This document shows, one piece after another, positions 44,166-57,294 of a stretch of DNA of 60,718 nt. The notes beneath the pieces are model-generated. The model saw only the letters and a program-made list of their open reading frames with translations, had not been told where the DNA came from and did no database searches. The stretch spans positions 22,478,117-22,538,834 of the forward strand of contig NC_049979.1 of NCBI RefSeq assembly GCF_000003815.2, given 5' to 3'. Origin of the DNA: Branchiostoma floridae (lineage: Eukaryota > Chordata > Leptocardii > Amphioxiformes > Branchiostomatidae). A program made the position numbers and the translations under genes. Within the stretch, counting starts at the first letter, position 1. Each line of letters begins with the position of its first letter.

Positions 44166-46710
44166 TATTACGAAAGTTAGATACTGACGAAAGTTGGATA
44201 CAACACATAGCATACGCCAAACATGAAGTAAATCTTCGCCACAACAGATAGCAAGGTACTTGTGAAGTACTAAGAACAATGAAGAAGAGAAGAGACATTC
44301 TATCACCCTGACTTGGTATGACTAAAATCAGCTTGAAGGGTGGGAAGGGATGTGGGCATGGCGATAATAAGCAAAAGATAAAGCAAAACAAATAAATTAG
44401 ACCGAAGGAATGCAACATGAATTCACCAGATAAAATACTACACACCAACCATGCAAGAAATAAGGTTTCGCCACAGCGCTCATTTGAAGCAGATAGTAAT
44501 AGTAAGTTGTAAACTACTGCAAAAATCGGAGAATGAAGAGAGAAACGTGTGCACACCCTGACCACGCACAAGCTAATCTGAGCAACAGCCAAAAACCCGT
44601 CACAGCCCAGAGACGACAGAAAGAATTCTGCACTCCATGACCACTCACAGCTGAACTGAGACAGTTCCACTGACGGCATCCTCCTTATATCCGCTTTCTC
44701 ATTGTATCCATCCGCAAGAGCAACTCGTCCATTTCTTAAGAGTAACGGGAACAAAATACATTGTTTTAGCTTCCCACCACATTACATATTACATCAATGG
44801 GCCTCAAATATGAAGTATATGTCAATAAATGACAATATTTGCCTGGTATAACCGTCACGTTTGCTTGAAGAACAGTGTACTATTTTCCTCAGCACATTTA
44901 TATACACAGCCGAAGACTGTAAAGCAGCAGCCAAGCTCCATGTGAGCTGGCCCAGATCAGGTGATATCTGGGGATGACATAATTTGGTAATTAAAGAAAA
45001 ATGCACGCTTCTGTGGTTTTCCGTCAAATCAAATTAATGGCCATTGGCAACGCGTGTCAATCCATTTACTTTAACCCACAATAAAGTAAGTATGTCTACA
45101 ATCATTTGAAATTAGCTTTAACGATAACAAACCATTAAAACAAGACAGGGATACGTCCTGACAGATCATGCCAACCTAGCCTAATTAAATTATCCTGCCT
45201 CTGTCATAACAAAGAAATAAGAATGAACAAATACAAAACAAATGGAAAAATATTTCATGGTAATGAAGCCCCTCTCTTATTGGTCAAATCACTAATCATT
45301 ATTTTCTTATTGGCTGAACTGATAATTGTCATTGACAGCTGGGATCCTTCAACCAGACTCTCACAGGTGTCCTCACACCTGTTGGTGCCTTATCACTGTT
45401 CTCGGCTGAAAATTGTCCTGTCCTGCTGGAAAAAGAAAAAAGGGCCCAATTATCAACAACTTCAAATTATTGGAAAACAATATCAAATTGTTGGAAACAA
45501 TATCAATATTTTGGTTTTCGTTGCAGGCATACTTTACACATAATACTTTTATACTTTTTTTTAGAAGCGTTGTTTCTTTTCGTTTTCTTCAGTTGATAAC
45601 AATGGCGGATTGATACAGCGAAATCACCGGGTAGTCTGGAGTTTTCTGCCAGCCATGTCTTGTTGTGACATGTCGCTGTGCAGGCTTTACTTTGTGTCCG
45701 TGTCTGCATTGTGTTTTTGTGCTGCAAACTCTGTGTCGATGAGGCACTACTAAATGTTGGTGTTTGGTTTTGTTCTTATTGAGGTATAATGATTTTTAAG
45801 GGTTTGCACTTCTTAGACTTACAAACTGCTTCACCCCCCCTCCCCATCCCCATCCCAATCTTGGTCGAAAAAGGCTGCACGCATTTCGTTATGTGAACGG
45901 TGGCTTCCAGATTCATTTTACTGTGTTGAATTATTCTTCTTCCTCTACACATATTGGAACTACTGAATGTGTTAGTGTGGATTAGACCCTGTCCCATTAG
46001 GCTGGTATAATGTGGAATAGTCACACCTATAAGCAGCAATTTTATACCTCAGTGTACAGCCAGGTCTGTGTTCCCAGGTGCATATTGTCTACGTCAGTAG
46101 TCTTCAATTTCTATAGAGATTCTACACTTCATTTAAGGATGTTTACCGGAAATTGTAAAGCTTTGATGTGTGCTTTGAGTTGTGTGTTTCTTGTAAATCG
46201 TGGAATACTACCTGGTCTGCCAATACCGGTGCATACCGTGTCCGATTCTGCTATTGGTTCACGATGTGTTTGCCTATTTCTAGGTAATTTATTCAGCGAC
46301 GATGGAGATTCAAGTGGTGTTCTGGCACTTCAAATGGCTTCAGATAACCAGTCTTCTGTCTTTAACACTTAACAATGCGGCATCACACCAATGTGCAGAG
46401 ATTAGTGTGGTCGGTTGAGGTGGCGTTGCTGAAAACATTTTGTAAAATATAACCAAAATTATGCAAGTGAATTTACGCATTACCGCACAATTGCCAGAGT
46501 TTTACCTCTGGGGGTTAAGGGAGACCTAGCCTGTCTGTACATTGAGGTACTATGCATAAAATTATTTGCTGGTGGTGCTTAATAATGTTACCACGTGTGT
46601 CGATAGGGTGTTCCATTCTAGCACTGTTTTAGGATAGAAACTAGATGTTGTTTGGTTAATACATGATATTGTTCTGTTGGACGTAATCTTTGGCTAATTA
46701 ATGATTACAT
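44166..46710. other. Long stretch without a gene
   Basis: The 226-codon minus-strand frame at 44074-44754 starts with TTG, has unusual composition and overlaps the palindrome pair; I regard it as chance. Weakly related blocks (CTTCGCCACAACAGATAG at 44236 and TTTCGCCACAGCG at 44465) suggest an old, diverged tandem repeat of about 230 bp. No exon was recognised. Confidence 0.4.
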
Positions 46711-46714
46711 GGCC

Positions 46715-47277
46715 TGGATTTGAATGATTCGTTTGAAATGTACATTTCGTTCTCCAACCGTGACGGAGCCATTGGCTACCACTCTGAAGTTTACCGCAAG
46801 ATGATCCTTTCTGTATGCCCTGTCCCCATAGCTTTATAATGATACCGTTTTAATTTTAAGTTTTTGAACTGTACTTGTAACTTAACAGCTGGTGCCTGAA
46901 TCACACGGTTTCACTTTAATACAGTGTAGTGTAGGTACACGTGTGTAACAGGTTCAACAAGCTCACCTGCTATGTAAATGACGGTAATTTAACTATGCTA
47001 TGGAATGCCTTGATGAACATAGCACTGTATTTAATAGAGTGTAGCTGCAGCCCCAATCGTGGAAACAGTTGTAGACGAGACACAAGTCGGCGTTGGTTGT
47101 GTTGGGGACTTCGATGGCTTTTCGTCCAGAGTTATACCGTCATCCGTGAAGTGCAATATATGGTGGATTTGCTGGGTAGTTCTTCGATGTCAATCTGGAA
47201 AATTAGAAACAGCAACGGTCCAACAATGCTTCCCTATGGCACACCAGCTGTTGTGATGAAGACCCCACACCGTTGAT
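46715..47277 (-). mobile_element. Inverted copy of the LINE segment at 34310-34880
   Basis: The reverse complement matches both the reverse transcriptase motif C fragment (CATTGTTGGACC, ATTTTCCAG and the following coding part) and the adjoining non-coding block (CTTGCGGTAAACTTCAGAGT on the other strand, GGTATCATTATAAAGC). Thus the coding and non-coding parts travelled together. Confidence 0.8.
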
Positions 47278-48099
47278 AACCACACTTTTTTTGTGACCCG
47301 ATAAGTAATCGGAGAACAATTTACTGAATTGCCATTAAAGGACCGTGGACATATCGCGACAGTTTGCAGATAAGGCCGATGTGCTAAAGGCGCGTCTCAT
47401 GTCCAGGAACACCGCAGCATACAAGTAACATCTTACCTTCCGACGTTTGACAGTACAAAATGAATCTCAAGGCACTCTGTTAAGTTCTATACCTCTGTTG
47501 CTCTGAACGTATGACTGATAATACATCTGGTTTAGTGATATGGTCCTGCCAGCATACGTGAATAAGTTCAAGAAGAGTTAGACTCTTTTGGCTAGTGTAG
47601 TAAATCTACGAAGATTAACGAGCCTACTGAAGAAATGCTGCCTGTGCTTGTTTGCGCCAAAAAATAAAACGGGCAATTTTGAGTGACCTAAAAAAATAAA
47701 ACGTAGCACACGTAAACAAAGACATGGATATGTAGCTGTGGGAATCTGTGGTTGGGCATTTTGTGGCGACAGCATTTGACCCAGAGATGAAGCAAAATTA
47801 TCCAAAGGTTCTGCTAATGATGATCGCCGTGGGTTGTACATTGTAGAAATTATTTCTGAAAAGAAACATAAATGGTATATTTCTGTGATGCATTGATATA
47901 CATATAAACAGGTATGGATACTTAACGACTCAACATTTCTGGAAAACGTTTGGTAAAAACATTCTAGTAAACTGTAAATGTACTTTCGTGTCACGAAAAT
48001 GAATTTTTGCCTATATAGCATTCTCGGCAGTAATAGTTATAAAAACACCATAATCACTCAACACTAAATATTCCTTGGTGGGAATACCAGCAACTGTAC
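47278..48099. other. Stretch without a gene
   Basis: Nothing recognised on either strand. Confidence 0.4.
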
Positions 48100-48480
48100 C
48101 CAAAATGTTACATGCTAGAGTAAAACCAAGTCCATTGAGTGGTGGGAGGGCTGGTGGCTGTAGGCCAAATTCTAAATTCGCTGGGTATCGTGCCTGATGA
48201 TGTGGCAGCTACCACTCGCTTCCTTAAAGCACACGTTGATTTCTTCAACGGTGGGTCCATGCACCAAGACGTCCATAATGACTTCAACTCTTTGAGACCG
48301 CAGAATATGTTATCCATCTGCTTCTGGAAAACCTCTTGAACAGAGTGTACGTCGAAAGGGAGTCTCGTGAAGTGATACCTGCCGAATGGAGCGTTGAACG
48401 TTGTCAACTTGGAGCTTGGTTCGTCAAAGGCGAAGCTAATTTTCCAATACATTCAGTCGCTCATAGTAGTCGTCAGATTC
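48100..48480 (-). pseudogene. Ty3/Gypsy reverse transcriptase fragment
   Basis: The minus-strand frame from 48452 contains DEPSSKLTTFNAPFGRYHFT, then RLPF and VQEVFQKQMDNIF, the core of Ty3/Gypsy LTR-retrotransposon reverse transcriptase just before the catalytic motif. A frameshift follows at GLK; in the next frame the active-site stretch reads VIMDVLV, so one of the two catalytic aspartates is missing. No LTRs were found nearby. The copy is inactive. Confidence 0.8.
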
Positions 48481-48499
48481 TACAAATGCTTGTTATGTG

Positions 48500-49825
48500 T
48501 GTAATCATGTCGAGAACAGTCCTGGCCCTTATATAGTTCCACGTGTAAATTTTCGTTCCCCGTCAATGGGTATCTTGCTGACCTGTACGAGTAATTTCAT
48601 CTGTTATGATTGGCTTTTAGGCCACACCAATTTAATTCGTTAGTTCTCGGAATCGCCGCTTCTAATTTTCCCAATTTAAAAAAAAAAAATTCCATTCAGT
48701 AATCGTGCTGCAAAACTTTGGTTCCATTAGAGAAACAGAACGTCTGGAAAGTACCAGTGCATTTACTTTTTCTCACCCCCAAGTCCTTTGCTACCAATTG
48801 ATTCATATCTTTTTTGTTGCAAAGTATATTTAGGAACAAATAAATCATCGTAAATGAGATACACATGGGCATAACATAACGTAGCAGAACCAGAAGTTCG
48901 GCTGAGCTTGTGCTCTCTCTCACACACACTTTCACATGTAAATTTTCAATTGAAACACAGAAATCGGCACCCAAACAAACAACTCAATAAATCACCAATA
49001 CTTTTTCACTCTTGTACCTCCATAGCCAACATGTTTTGATATGCCTGAAATGCTCAAAGTCTTCCAAATGGAGATGAAAATGAAGTCGGAAAATCTCGGG
49101 CGGCCATCTTTCTTTTGGCCTGTAAGTAAAAAAAGCGCCCCACGCTGTTTGTAGTGGAACTGCAGATTTGGCTAGATAGTACCATTTCAGTGCTGATTTC
49201 AGTGATTTGTATGTAACATTAGGTTTTTCTAAGGAAGTTTAATCAAACTGCATCTTAATTTTTTGTCAACAAATAATTGTACATGTAACAAAAAGAGAGA
49301 ATAAACCTATGGTTTTATGCAACATGTAGTTCAGTACTTTGGCTTGTTCATGTATTTTGGGGGGAGTGGAAGTATTTGTAATTTTTTTTCCAATTTGCAC
49401 CAGTTGACCATGAAATGTAATTAGAGCCTTGCATTGGATAGACAGATTCTTATCAACTCAAAGAGCAAATAAGTCTTCCAGCGATGGTATTTTATTTCTA
49501 GAGGCAAACTTAAATAATGTTTGTTGTTGTCGTTGCATCTCTGTAAAAATACTATATTGGTCTATTTGAGATGTTTTGTGAACATTTCTGTTTACTGTAG
49601 CAACTGTACATAATTTAATGTATATTGTACAAATTTATGCCAACATGCAATTTTGCATGTAATTTTAACTGATTAACTATTTCTATCACAAGTATACCAT
49701 GAGTTCAGGTCTGGACTAACCAGCCTGGACCTGAACCCAGACTTGTTGCAATTTTTTTTTTCGCCCTGTCGCTTCAATTTTTTTAGGAAAAAATCCGAGA
49801 ACCAACAAATTAAATTGGTATGGCC
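48500..49825. other. Stretch without a gene
   Basis: AT-rich with short homopolymer runs (A at 48679-48688, T at 49753-49762). Confidence 0.45.
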
Positions 49826-50690
49826 TTAGGCTGTGATCTGCATCAGGTGGATACAATGTATTTCTTTATCTAGGCTGTCAACATACTGATCAGTATTACA
49901 AACCAAGTGATCAAAATTTTCACTTATATCATTGGCATTACTCTCGGCTGTAAGTTCCTCTTCTGACTTATTGAAAAGTTCTTCAAAATAATTAGCAAAA
50001 CCATGTGCACTAATATTTCCAATGTTATTTATTTTATTTTCTTTAACTAATTTCCAAAATTCCTTAGGATCCCTTTTTGTAATCTTTAGCTGTGTTCTCA
50101 TACGTGCAGTATGTGATCTGGGTTTTGCCCTTACTATGGCCATATATTCCATTCTAGCCTGTCTAAAATTTCTCCAATCATTCTCAGATTGAGATTTCCT
50201 GAATCTATGTAGGCTCTTACACAAAGTTTGTTTTGCTTGTTTACAATCCTGCCCATACCATTCATCTTGGTTGTTCCTTACCAAGTCCTCTCTTCTACAT
50301 GAGTTTTGTCCCATGTGAGATGCAGCTGATTCTAGTGCTTGTCCTATTTTTCCACAGCCGTATCTATCTCATTATCCTGGACATCTGTGACTATTCCTTG
50401 TAATAGACCTTGTACCATTTGTCCTTGTAGTCTGCTTTTGAGTTCTTCAAATCTATCTCCATTCAATTTATACCTTACTGATCCTTTATTCTGGGCATTG
50501 TGTTTGGTATGTACTAAAGGGTTATTGATAGGAAGCTTACATAGCAGTGGCATGTGGTCTGCCTTTTTTTTTGGTTTCAATTGCACATCCTCAAGTCTGG
50601 TGACCATCTCATCCAGGGATCCTGAAGCATAATAACTGTATATGGGGTGAGAGGATATTCCTTCAGCTTCAAGACCAACTGACTTTTGAT
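49826..50690 (-). pseudogene. LINE ORF2 fragment: endonuclease end and linker (CR1/L2-like)
   Basis: On the minus strand, 50680-50344 carries the end of an endonuclease (ISSHPIYSYYASGSLDEMVT, then KKKADHMPLLCKL, where DHMPL is the terminal Asp-His motif). A shift near 50340 leads to frame 50314-49826 with DEWYGQDCKQAKQTLCKSLH, RDPKEFWKLVKENK and ANYFEELFNK, the usual linker between endonuclease and reverse transcriptase. Frame shift and truncation on both sides show a dead fragment. Confidence 0.7.
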
Positions 50691-53203
50691 CCTTCAAATT
50701 CTCTAGATGCTTGCCTTGATGAAACCTGAGCACGTGTTCTCTCATCGATTTCCAGCTGTGTTTTGTTATCTGGAAAAGACATGTCAGAAGTTGTCACCTA
50801 TTGAGGACTGGGCAGCTGAGTGTATGGGGATAGGACAATCGCTCCAAAGGCTTTGGGAATGTACATAATCATACAAATCAGTGTGATGGAAAAATCGCCC
50901 ATGAACTTCTAATGAACTGCAATTCCTCCCATTGGACATTGGGGAAAGACGATTCAATGACGTTGACCAGTACAGTTCTTTAACAGTCGTTGTGTCACAT
51001 TTTCTTTTTGTTTCTAGCAATCTTGCTGAAGAACCCATAAATGTCCTCGTGGACACGCCTCACGAGCAGATATCCGACTTGCACCTGCAATGGGAATGAG
51101 GAAATAACGTAGTGCTGTAAATGGCATTTTAAACATAGCATGTATTACCATCTGCCGCTGACAATCCTTTTTGCGGTGCGCCGCGATCTGTCCAAGCGTG
51201 CCTTAACACAGGCACAGGTAGCACATGGGGTAAACTGGCCACCATTTCTCTCATCGCCTGGCCACCATTTCTCTCATCGCATCGTCTCATTGCCACCATT
51301 TCTCTCATCGCCTGGGCCTCGTGAATTCAGCACTGCTACAAAATTGTACACGCGCTGAACACCGCTTTACAGTAGTAAATTACAGGACAAGTCCGGAAGA
51401 ATTTTTCTTACAAGCAGTTCAAAACTAGCTAGATTGCATGTGCATCCTACAAAATCTTAAATTACATTGTCAATATACAACCAAATTCTACTATCATATG
51501 GTTAAATGTATTTTCAGAGAATTCTAATTTTGGTGTCATGTCATTGGTGTCTTTAACCTACCTTATTCCCCATGTAGTAAACAATCTAGACATCTTTATT
51601 GTATAACCAACAAACTGAAATAGAATACTGACATGTGAAGGATGACAGCAGACAAGACTCTGATAGTTACCTGGTTTTAACTTTCTTAATATTATATTTT
51701 CATTTGCTAGTCAAAACTCAGAGGCCCACAGCCTATGCATGAACATAACTTCGAATTCATGACAGAAAACGCTGACATGGCATCAGAAAATTTTTCTTTT
51801 CTCCGATACCTGATGAAAGTTTCTGCGTATGTATTCATATTTATTCATTGTTAAGGCAGTGTTAGAAAAACGTTCTGCAGGTCCGTATTCCATACTCCTG
51901 ATATGCACGCCTCCATTCCCCAGATAATACAATTGTAGGGGAAAGGTAATGCCATTGTAGTTTGAAACAGGTCATCCCTGACTCCAGTGTAGCTATCTTC
52001 TGTTAAAAACATTATTGTGTTGCATTTTTGGACTCGGGGTGGCTCAAGGTCATGTAGTAGGAGTGGGAATGGGATCTAAGCAGCTGATGAGCTGGGACAT
52101 TAATGCATTCTTTGAAATGTCAATGATTTATTTGAAAGTGTCATAAATTCAAGGTTGCAGCTATTTATGTGTGTAATGTCAAATGGTATGGTAACATGCA
52201 TCACAGATCTCTTTGGAGTGGGACTGTCATCGAAGATCACACTATTTTCCTTTACTGTCGGCCTTTCACTCCCCGTGTAGATATTTTGAAAACTTATTCC
52301 GCGTTGAATTTGGGGTTCTGCGAATTCACTCAAGCGCAAGAAATGTACCCCTCTTTTTGCAATCCGGCGTGCAGTCAACCTCTGGATGGGGATACATTAC
52401 CTTCCGGCAATATTCTTTAATGATGTTCTGAGGCCTGCACGATGGTTAAGCACCATAATTCCATCTCTACCTCACCCCAGAAGAATGTTAGAGGCAATCT
52501 TTCTACACAGACCTGTGAAATTTATGAAAGTGTTGATCTAATTACCCCCCCCCCCCATTACTTTGACCTTCAGAAATCACTTCCTGAAGCTAGGCTTGCC
52601 TAAATATCCATACGCTTATAACGGCATGCCTCTCCAAGTCGTGGTCATAGACAGAGTGTTAGCAAAACGTATGGGACGCGTGTTGTATGTGTGGTCCCAT
52701 TCTCTACAATTATGGAATTTGTGTCTGGCAATCTACGGCTGTGTGACCAAGTTCTCGCAAGGGTGCTGTCACTTCTTACAGATGAGGTGTAAATTTGGGT
52801 TAGTAGTTCACCATCCCCATGATCGTCATCAACTCTGATTCGTGGTCGACGTCTTCATTCTTGTAATGGCATATTAAAATATACTTTTACTCATTTTCGA
52901 AATCAATCAGTAGTAAACAACATCTGTCAAAGATTCAACAAACATTTACCATTCATACCTTTTACACATTGCAATGACAGGGCATATTGGTTTTCTTGGA
53001 ACTGCTTTCCTTTTGTTGTTCCAATGTGGGAAACTCCTTCGTCTATACTGAACAGCAACATAGTAACCTCCGTGTTGCATTGCTCAAACTTGCGTGCCTG
53101 AAACATTTGCGTGCCTTGAAATTTTTTCATTTCATTTTAATAAGATTATCAACATCACTAAAACGTGCCTAATGTTGAACATGGTATCTTAACCTTTCTC
53201 TAG
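50691..53203. other. Stretch without a recognised gene
   Basis: Holds a poly(C) run at about 52545-52557 and a three-fold GCCACCATTTCTCTCATCG repeat at 51238-51320. Open frames at 52169-52431 and 52563-52838 have no recognised similarity, and the other strand is partly open too. The last bases (AACCTTTCTCTAG) are a strong splice acceptor. Confidence 0.4.
51238..51320. repeat. Short tandem repeat, three units
   Basis: GCCACCATTTCTCTCATCG three times with short spacers. Confidence 0.85.
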
Positions 53204-53350
53204 ATTACAAAACAACAACAACTGCAAAGCAAATTCTATATGCCGAACGGTAGTGTGGGCCTCCTGGTCACAGTGTTGGAGCCGGCCCCACACGGGGAGG
53301 ACTGGGTGGTGAGGGTGCTGGACAGGTGGGGGACAGGACTAGACAGATGA
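53204..53350 (+). CDS. Candidate terminal coding exon of an unknown host gene
   Basis: A strong pyrimidine tract and acceptor (CTTAACCTTTCTCTAG) precede 48 open codons ending in TGA. The segment is GC-richer than its surroundings. It reads ITKQQQLQSKFYMPNGSVGL, then LVTVLEPAPHGEDWVVRVLD and RWGTGLDR. AATAAA follows at 53420-53425, about 70 bp past the stop, so splice site, frame and polyadenylation signal agree. I do not recognise the protein and could not find the upstream exon with confidence. This is the best host-gene candidate in the right half of the window. Confidence 0.45.
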   Translation: MTKQQQLQSKFYMPNGSVGLLVTVLEPAPHGEDWVVRVLDRWGTGLDR

Positions 53351-53419
53351 CCATACTGTAACGAAAAGGCTTCCTCTAATAATGACAAGTGAACATATAA
53401 ACTTAACTTTGTCGAAGAA

Positions 53420-53425
53420 AATAAA
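53420..53425 (+). terminator. AATAAA polyadenylation signal
   Basis: Follows the TGA at 53348 at a normal distance for a 3' UTR. Confidence 0.4.
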
Positions 53426-55190
53426 AGACTCGAACAAATGAAACCAAACGCTACATCTCTAGTCCAGCTGTTAATTTTCGAGTCGTTAAAGGTTGAAATA
53501 TCAGTAAAAAAGATTTATTCTGATAATTACGTCGGTATAAACAGTGATCGAGTGTTATCCTAAAATGCATAATTTATAATCAAATAAAATGATAATACTA
53601 AACTTTTATTGATTACTGGCAACTAAATCGCTTAAACAGTTCTCTATCTTTTCTTGTTCATTCAAACCAGCAACTAACTTTGCTATTTGTTTACAAAATG
53701 TTCAACACACCCATGCACTTAACGATGAAAGAATAAGAGGCATCTACGTACTTGAACTAGGCAGGTATAACAGGTACCTGATAGTGTGATATCGCTAACA
53801 CTACTGTATCTGTACAGCAAACAATGCTGTCAAGATCACACAGGGGTTAAAGTTATAGTTTGCAAACCAACCATTATAGAAGTACTAATAATAATCTACT
53901 GGTTATCTTGTTATGAACTTAATACAATGGCATTACTGCTAGGGCAAAATAGATAGCAAGATCCCAAATATTGTCCTCCCATATTTACTCAATCCGTAAG
54001 CCTATGATATAGGGGTATAAGCATATAATCTAGGGCTAATGACTCTTTTATTCTGAAACGTTCTCATATTACAATGCCTCCACACATGTATAGTTTCTTT
54101 AGGTTGGATCGCCACAGCAAGTAAATTTGATGGATGATTTCTGACATATGGATATCTCATTAATTTTCTCCCCCCAATAAGCTCAATGTCACGCAGGTGG
54201 TGTGTGTCTCTTAGTACGTGCTCCCTTAGCGACGACCACAAAACGGCATCATGATTTGCTGTCTGTAAGTCTACAAGTCGAGTAAGCTAAGCTAAGCTTC
54301 TCCCTTTCCCACGTCCTCTTCTCTATGTACGTCAATCCTGCAGAACATGGCCTTCGTCTGGACCGTGACTGGGCGATAGATCTGGAATAAGCCGTATTTC
54401 TGACATTTATTGCCAAACAGTCGTCATCAGCTGCAGTCATGTGATTGTTAACATGACTTCTATACCCACAGTTACCCTCACCCTATAGGTTATTCCTGAA
54501 ATATACGCGGTTCCCTGCCAGAGAACAACTGTCTTGTTGTAGTAGGTTACAAAGGAAAAGGCGTTTATGCAATAAAAAATTATCATAACAAAGTATTAAC
54601 ACCCAAAAATTATATACTTACTTCTGCACCGTCTGTGTGTGTGTGTGTTGTTAGGTAGGGGAGCAGTCATGATGACACGGCCTAAATTTTAGAGAAGAAT
54701 AAGTCACACTTCTTGCTGATCTATTCAATGTTTTCACACTGATCTATTCAATGTTATTGGGGGCACCGTGTTGTTAACACGGCTCTGAAGGGAAGGATAT
54801 ACTCGTCTTTATTCCTGCAAACTATGACAATTACTGGATTTCACTGCCAAGCAATCATCGTCACCCATTGCAGCGTTACATCTGCTTATACCAATAGTTA
54901 ACTACAGGAATCAGGCAGAACATACAAATTAGTTGACGTAAACCTCGTGACCAGGAGGAATTTCGTCGTTCTCCACGTCTACCAAATACAATTAGACCCA
55001 TGCAATTCTATTAGGACTTGTAAAGATAAACTACACGCTGTCAATCAGACTGTCAGACAGACACATTTGGGCGGAGACCTTGTCCACTCTGAAGGATAAG
55101 AAAGAATATTGAGGATGTGTGTCTCTACCTCTAGACCTGTCTAGCATGGTGTCTTAACAGAATTAACTATCCCAAAGTTTATAAGAACGG
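53426..55190. other. Stretch without a gene
   Basis: Contains a short TG microsatellite at about 54635-54650 and a small duplication, CTGATCTATTCAATGTT, at 54716 and 54740. Confidence 0.45.
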
Positions 55191-55599
55191 TTGGAGACTT
55201 GACAAACGAAAACGCTACAGGTATTTCATTTATATATAGTGTGGTCTCCGAGGTTTGGCTCCCGTCATTGGCACAGTATACGCGGCAATGTCTGCTTCTC
55301 TTGGCTAAAGCAATTGTAGATTTTCCATGTATCATTTTGCAAAAAAAACGTGCGTTGTACACTTATCTCTCTGCCTTGTAGTATGTATCTCCCGAGCCCT
55401 TATGTCTGAGATTTGGTACAATAAAAACCTTTCAATCGTGATAGGTTCGTGTCATACAGGAATTGAAAGGTTTTAGAGTACGGTCTCGGAGGTTTAACTC
55501 CCCCATTGCTATTGGCACAGTAGCGGCAGACTCGTGTCAGCTTCCAACTTGGCTAGCCTGCCCGTGATCTCCTTTAACTTGTAACGATTGTTTATAAAA

Positions 55600-56825
55600 C
55601 AGTGATTAAAATGTAGCCGTTCACATTTGAAAATCTACCTTCTTCTACATTAGACTGATTATACAAAGAAATATGTGGGTTCTGGCCATTTATGATCATT
55701 TTCTGCAAAACATAAGTCACACTTCTAGGCAAATGGTACCTTTCACGTGGTACTATTCTACTTGGGGTACACCATGTTCTGTTACCGCCGCGTTAAAGAG
55801 TAGAATGCACCCTTCGATATTCTTGGCTAGTGAGTGAAAGGATTTCAAGTTTCCCAACTACAAACACGTTAAGAAATCAACATTTATGGGCATGCGCACG
55901 TATGTCCCCACGTGGCTGTTGGGCAGCGTCCTGTCAAGAAGGTCGTCTCTTGTCGTGCTGTGCCGCTGCCGCAAGTATTTGCCCTTTGATGAACAACAAA
56001 ATAGAGCCTTTGAAAATTGTCTAAACAAGACGGTCACTTTTTCAACATTTTGATACTGTATTTTAGTGCTCTCATCAAATTTGAGTTATGCCATACAAAG
56101 AACTAACTTGTTTCAGCCTATCTGGGCTTCCCGCCGAACTCTGATGCAAGCTGACCGTATCTCCTCTGTATTCGGGTGCAAACAGAACTTAGCGACAAGT
56201 ATGTGTCCAAATACACATGTAGTATAATTGCACATTATAAATCATCATTTAATTATTTTCTCTACTTCTAAAGACGTCTAAAGTGATGATTTTTCTTTGC
56301 ACGGTATCCAGATTTGTGACAGAAAGTGCAACGCGGAGGGATATAAATGATTGACGTGTGATGTGGGACGCGAAATCCGTGTCCAGACTTGTCTCGGTAG
56401 CACTGTGTGACTGGAAGCCTTTATGGTGTGTGTGTGTGTTGTTTCCTCTCCCGATCTGGTCTTCATTTAGCCGAGTTGCAGTGAAGACCCTATCTATGTA
56501 TTTGCTAGTGGGTTGAGTTGTTGTGTGTCGCAGCTAGAGCGGTTGAGTGTTGTAATTTTCCCTCGTTCTTGTCAAGTTTTTCGGCCTTGTCCGTATTGAA
56601 TGGTTGGTTCTGTGGTGACCGCCATATTTAATGTCCTTCATCCTATGCCATTGTACATGTACAAATCCTTGAGGAGATTTTGTGGTTATTGTTTGTGGCT
56701 GAGATTTAGCGGCCATGTCAAATTTCCTTCGTTGTACGGCCGGAATCTCAGACAGACACGTTGAAAGGTGCTCGCCGTGAATGTACATGTATGGCGCATT
56801 CTTGTACCTTGCAATGGCGTGTCTA
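55600..56825. other. Stretch without a gene
   Basis: Apart from a TG run at about 56426-56439, nothing was recognised. Confidence 0.45.
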
Positions 56826-57060
56826 ACGATAGAAGTGTAAGCAGTGGTTGCTCTTGATCCCGAAGCGCGCGTTGAACTCTTTGTCAGTCACAGTAGAGCG
56901 CCAGCCATCCGTCGTAGTTCCCTGCCGTCAGCCACACTCATCTTTGTGACTCTGAGGATGGCCTCTCCTCCAAGCATCAGGAAGTCGTCCAGACCGATGA
57001 TGTTGACCGATTCCCCGGTATCCAGCCAGCAGTGCACAATCTCCTGTTTGGATCCCGACA
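56826..57060 (-). pseudogene. Gypsy-type aspartic protease fragment, copy 1
   Basis: The minus strand from about 57045 reads WLDTGESVNIIGLDDFL, with the Asp-Thr-Gly active-site motif of retrotransposon proteases, then about 30 residues before a stop. It lies about 430 bp from the second copy, and both are followed by the same AACGATAGAAGTG stretch. The element is incomplete. Confidence 0.6.
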
Positions 57061-57294
57061 TTCACGGGCACAGTATACGCGGCAACGTCGGCTTCTCTCG
57101 GCTACAGCACTCATAAATTTTCCATTGAAATTATTTCTAAAAAAACGTGACGGTTGTACGCTTCTCTCTCAACTTTGTAGTGTTTCTTTCCGTAATCGTC
57201 AACTCTCTGGCATTGGCACAGTATGTGCGGCAATGTCGGCTTCTCTCGACCAAAGCAATCATGAATTTTCCATTGTGATTATATTTTGTAAAAA

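Noticed and set aside
44074-44754. 226-codon minus-strand reading frame with hydrophobic stretches
   Set aside because: It starts at TTG, overlaps the palindromic repeats, has no splice context and no recognisable motif; it is probably chance.
52563-52838. 91-codon plus-strand frame as a gene
   Set aside because: No motif, TTG-type start, and the opposite strand is also partly open.
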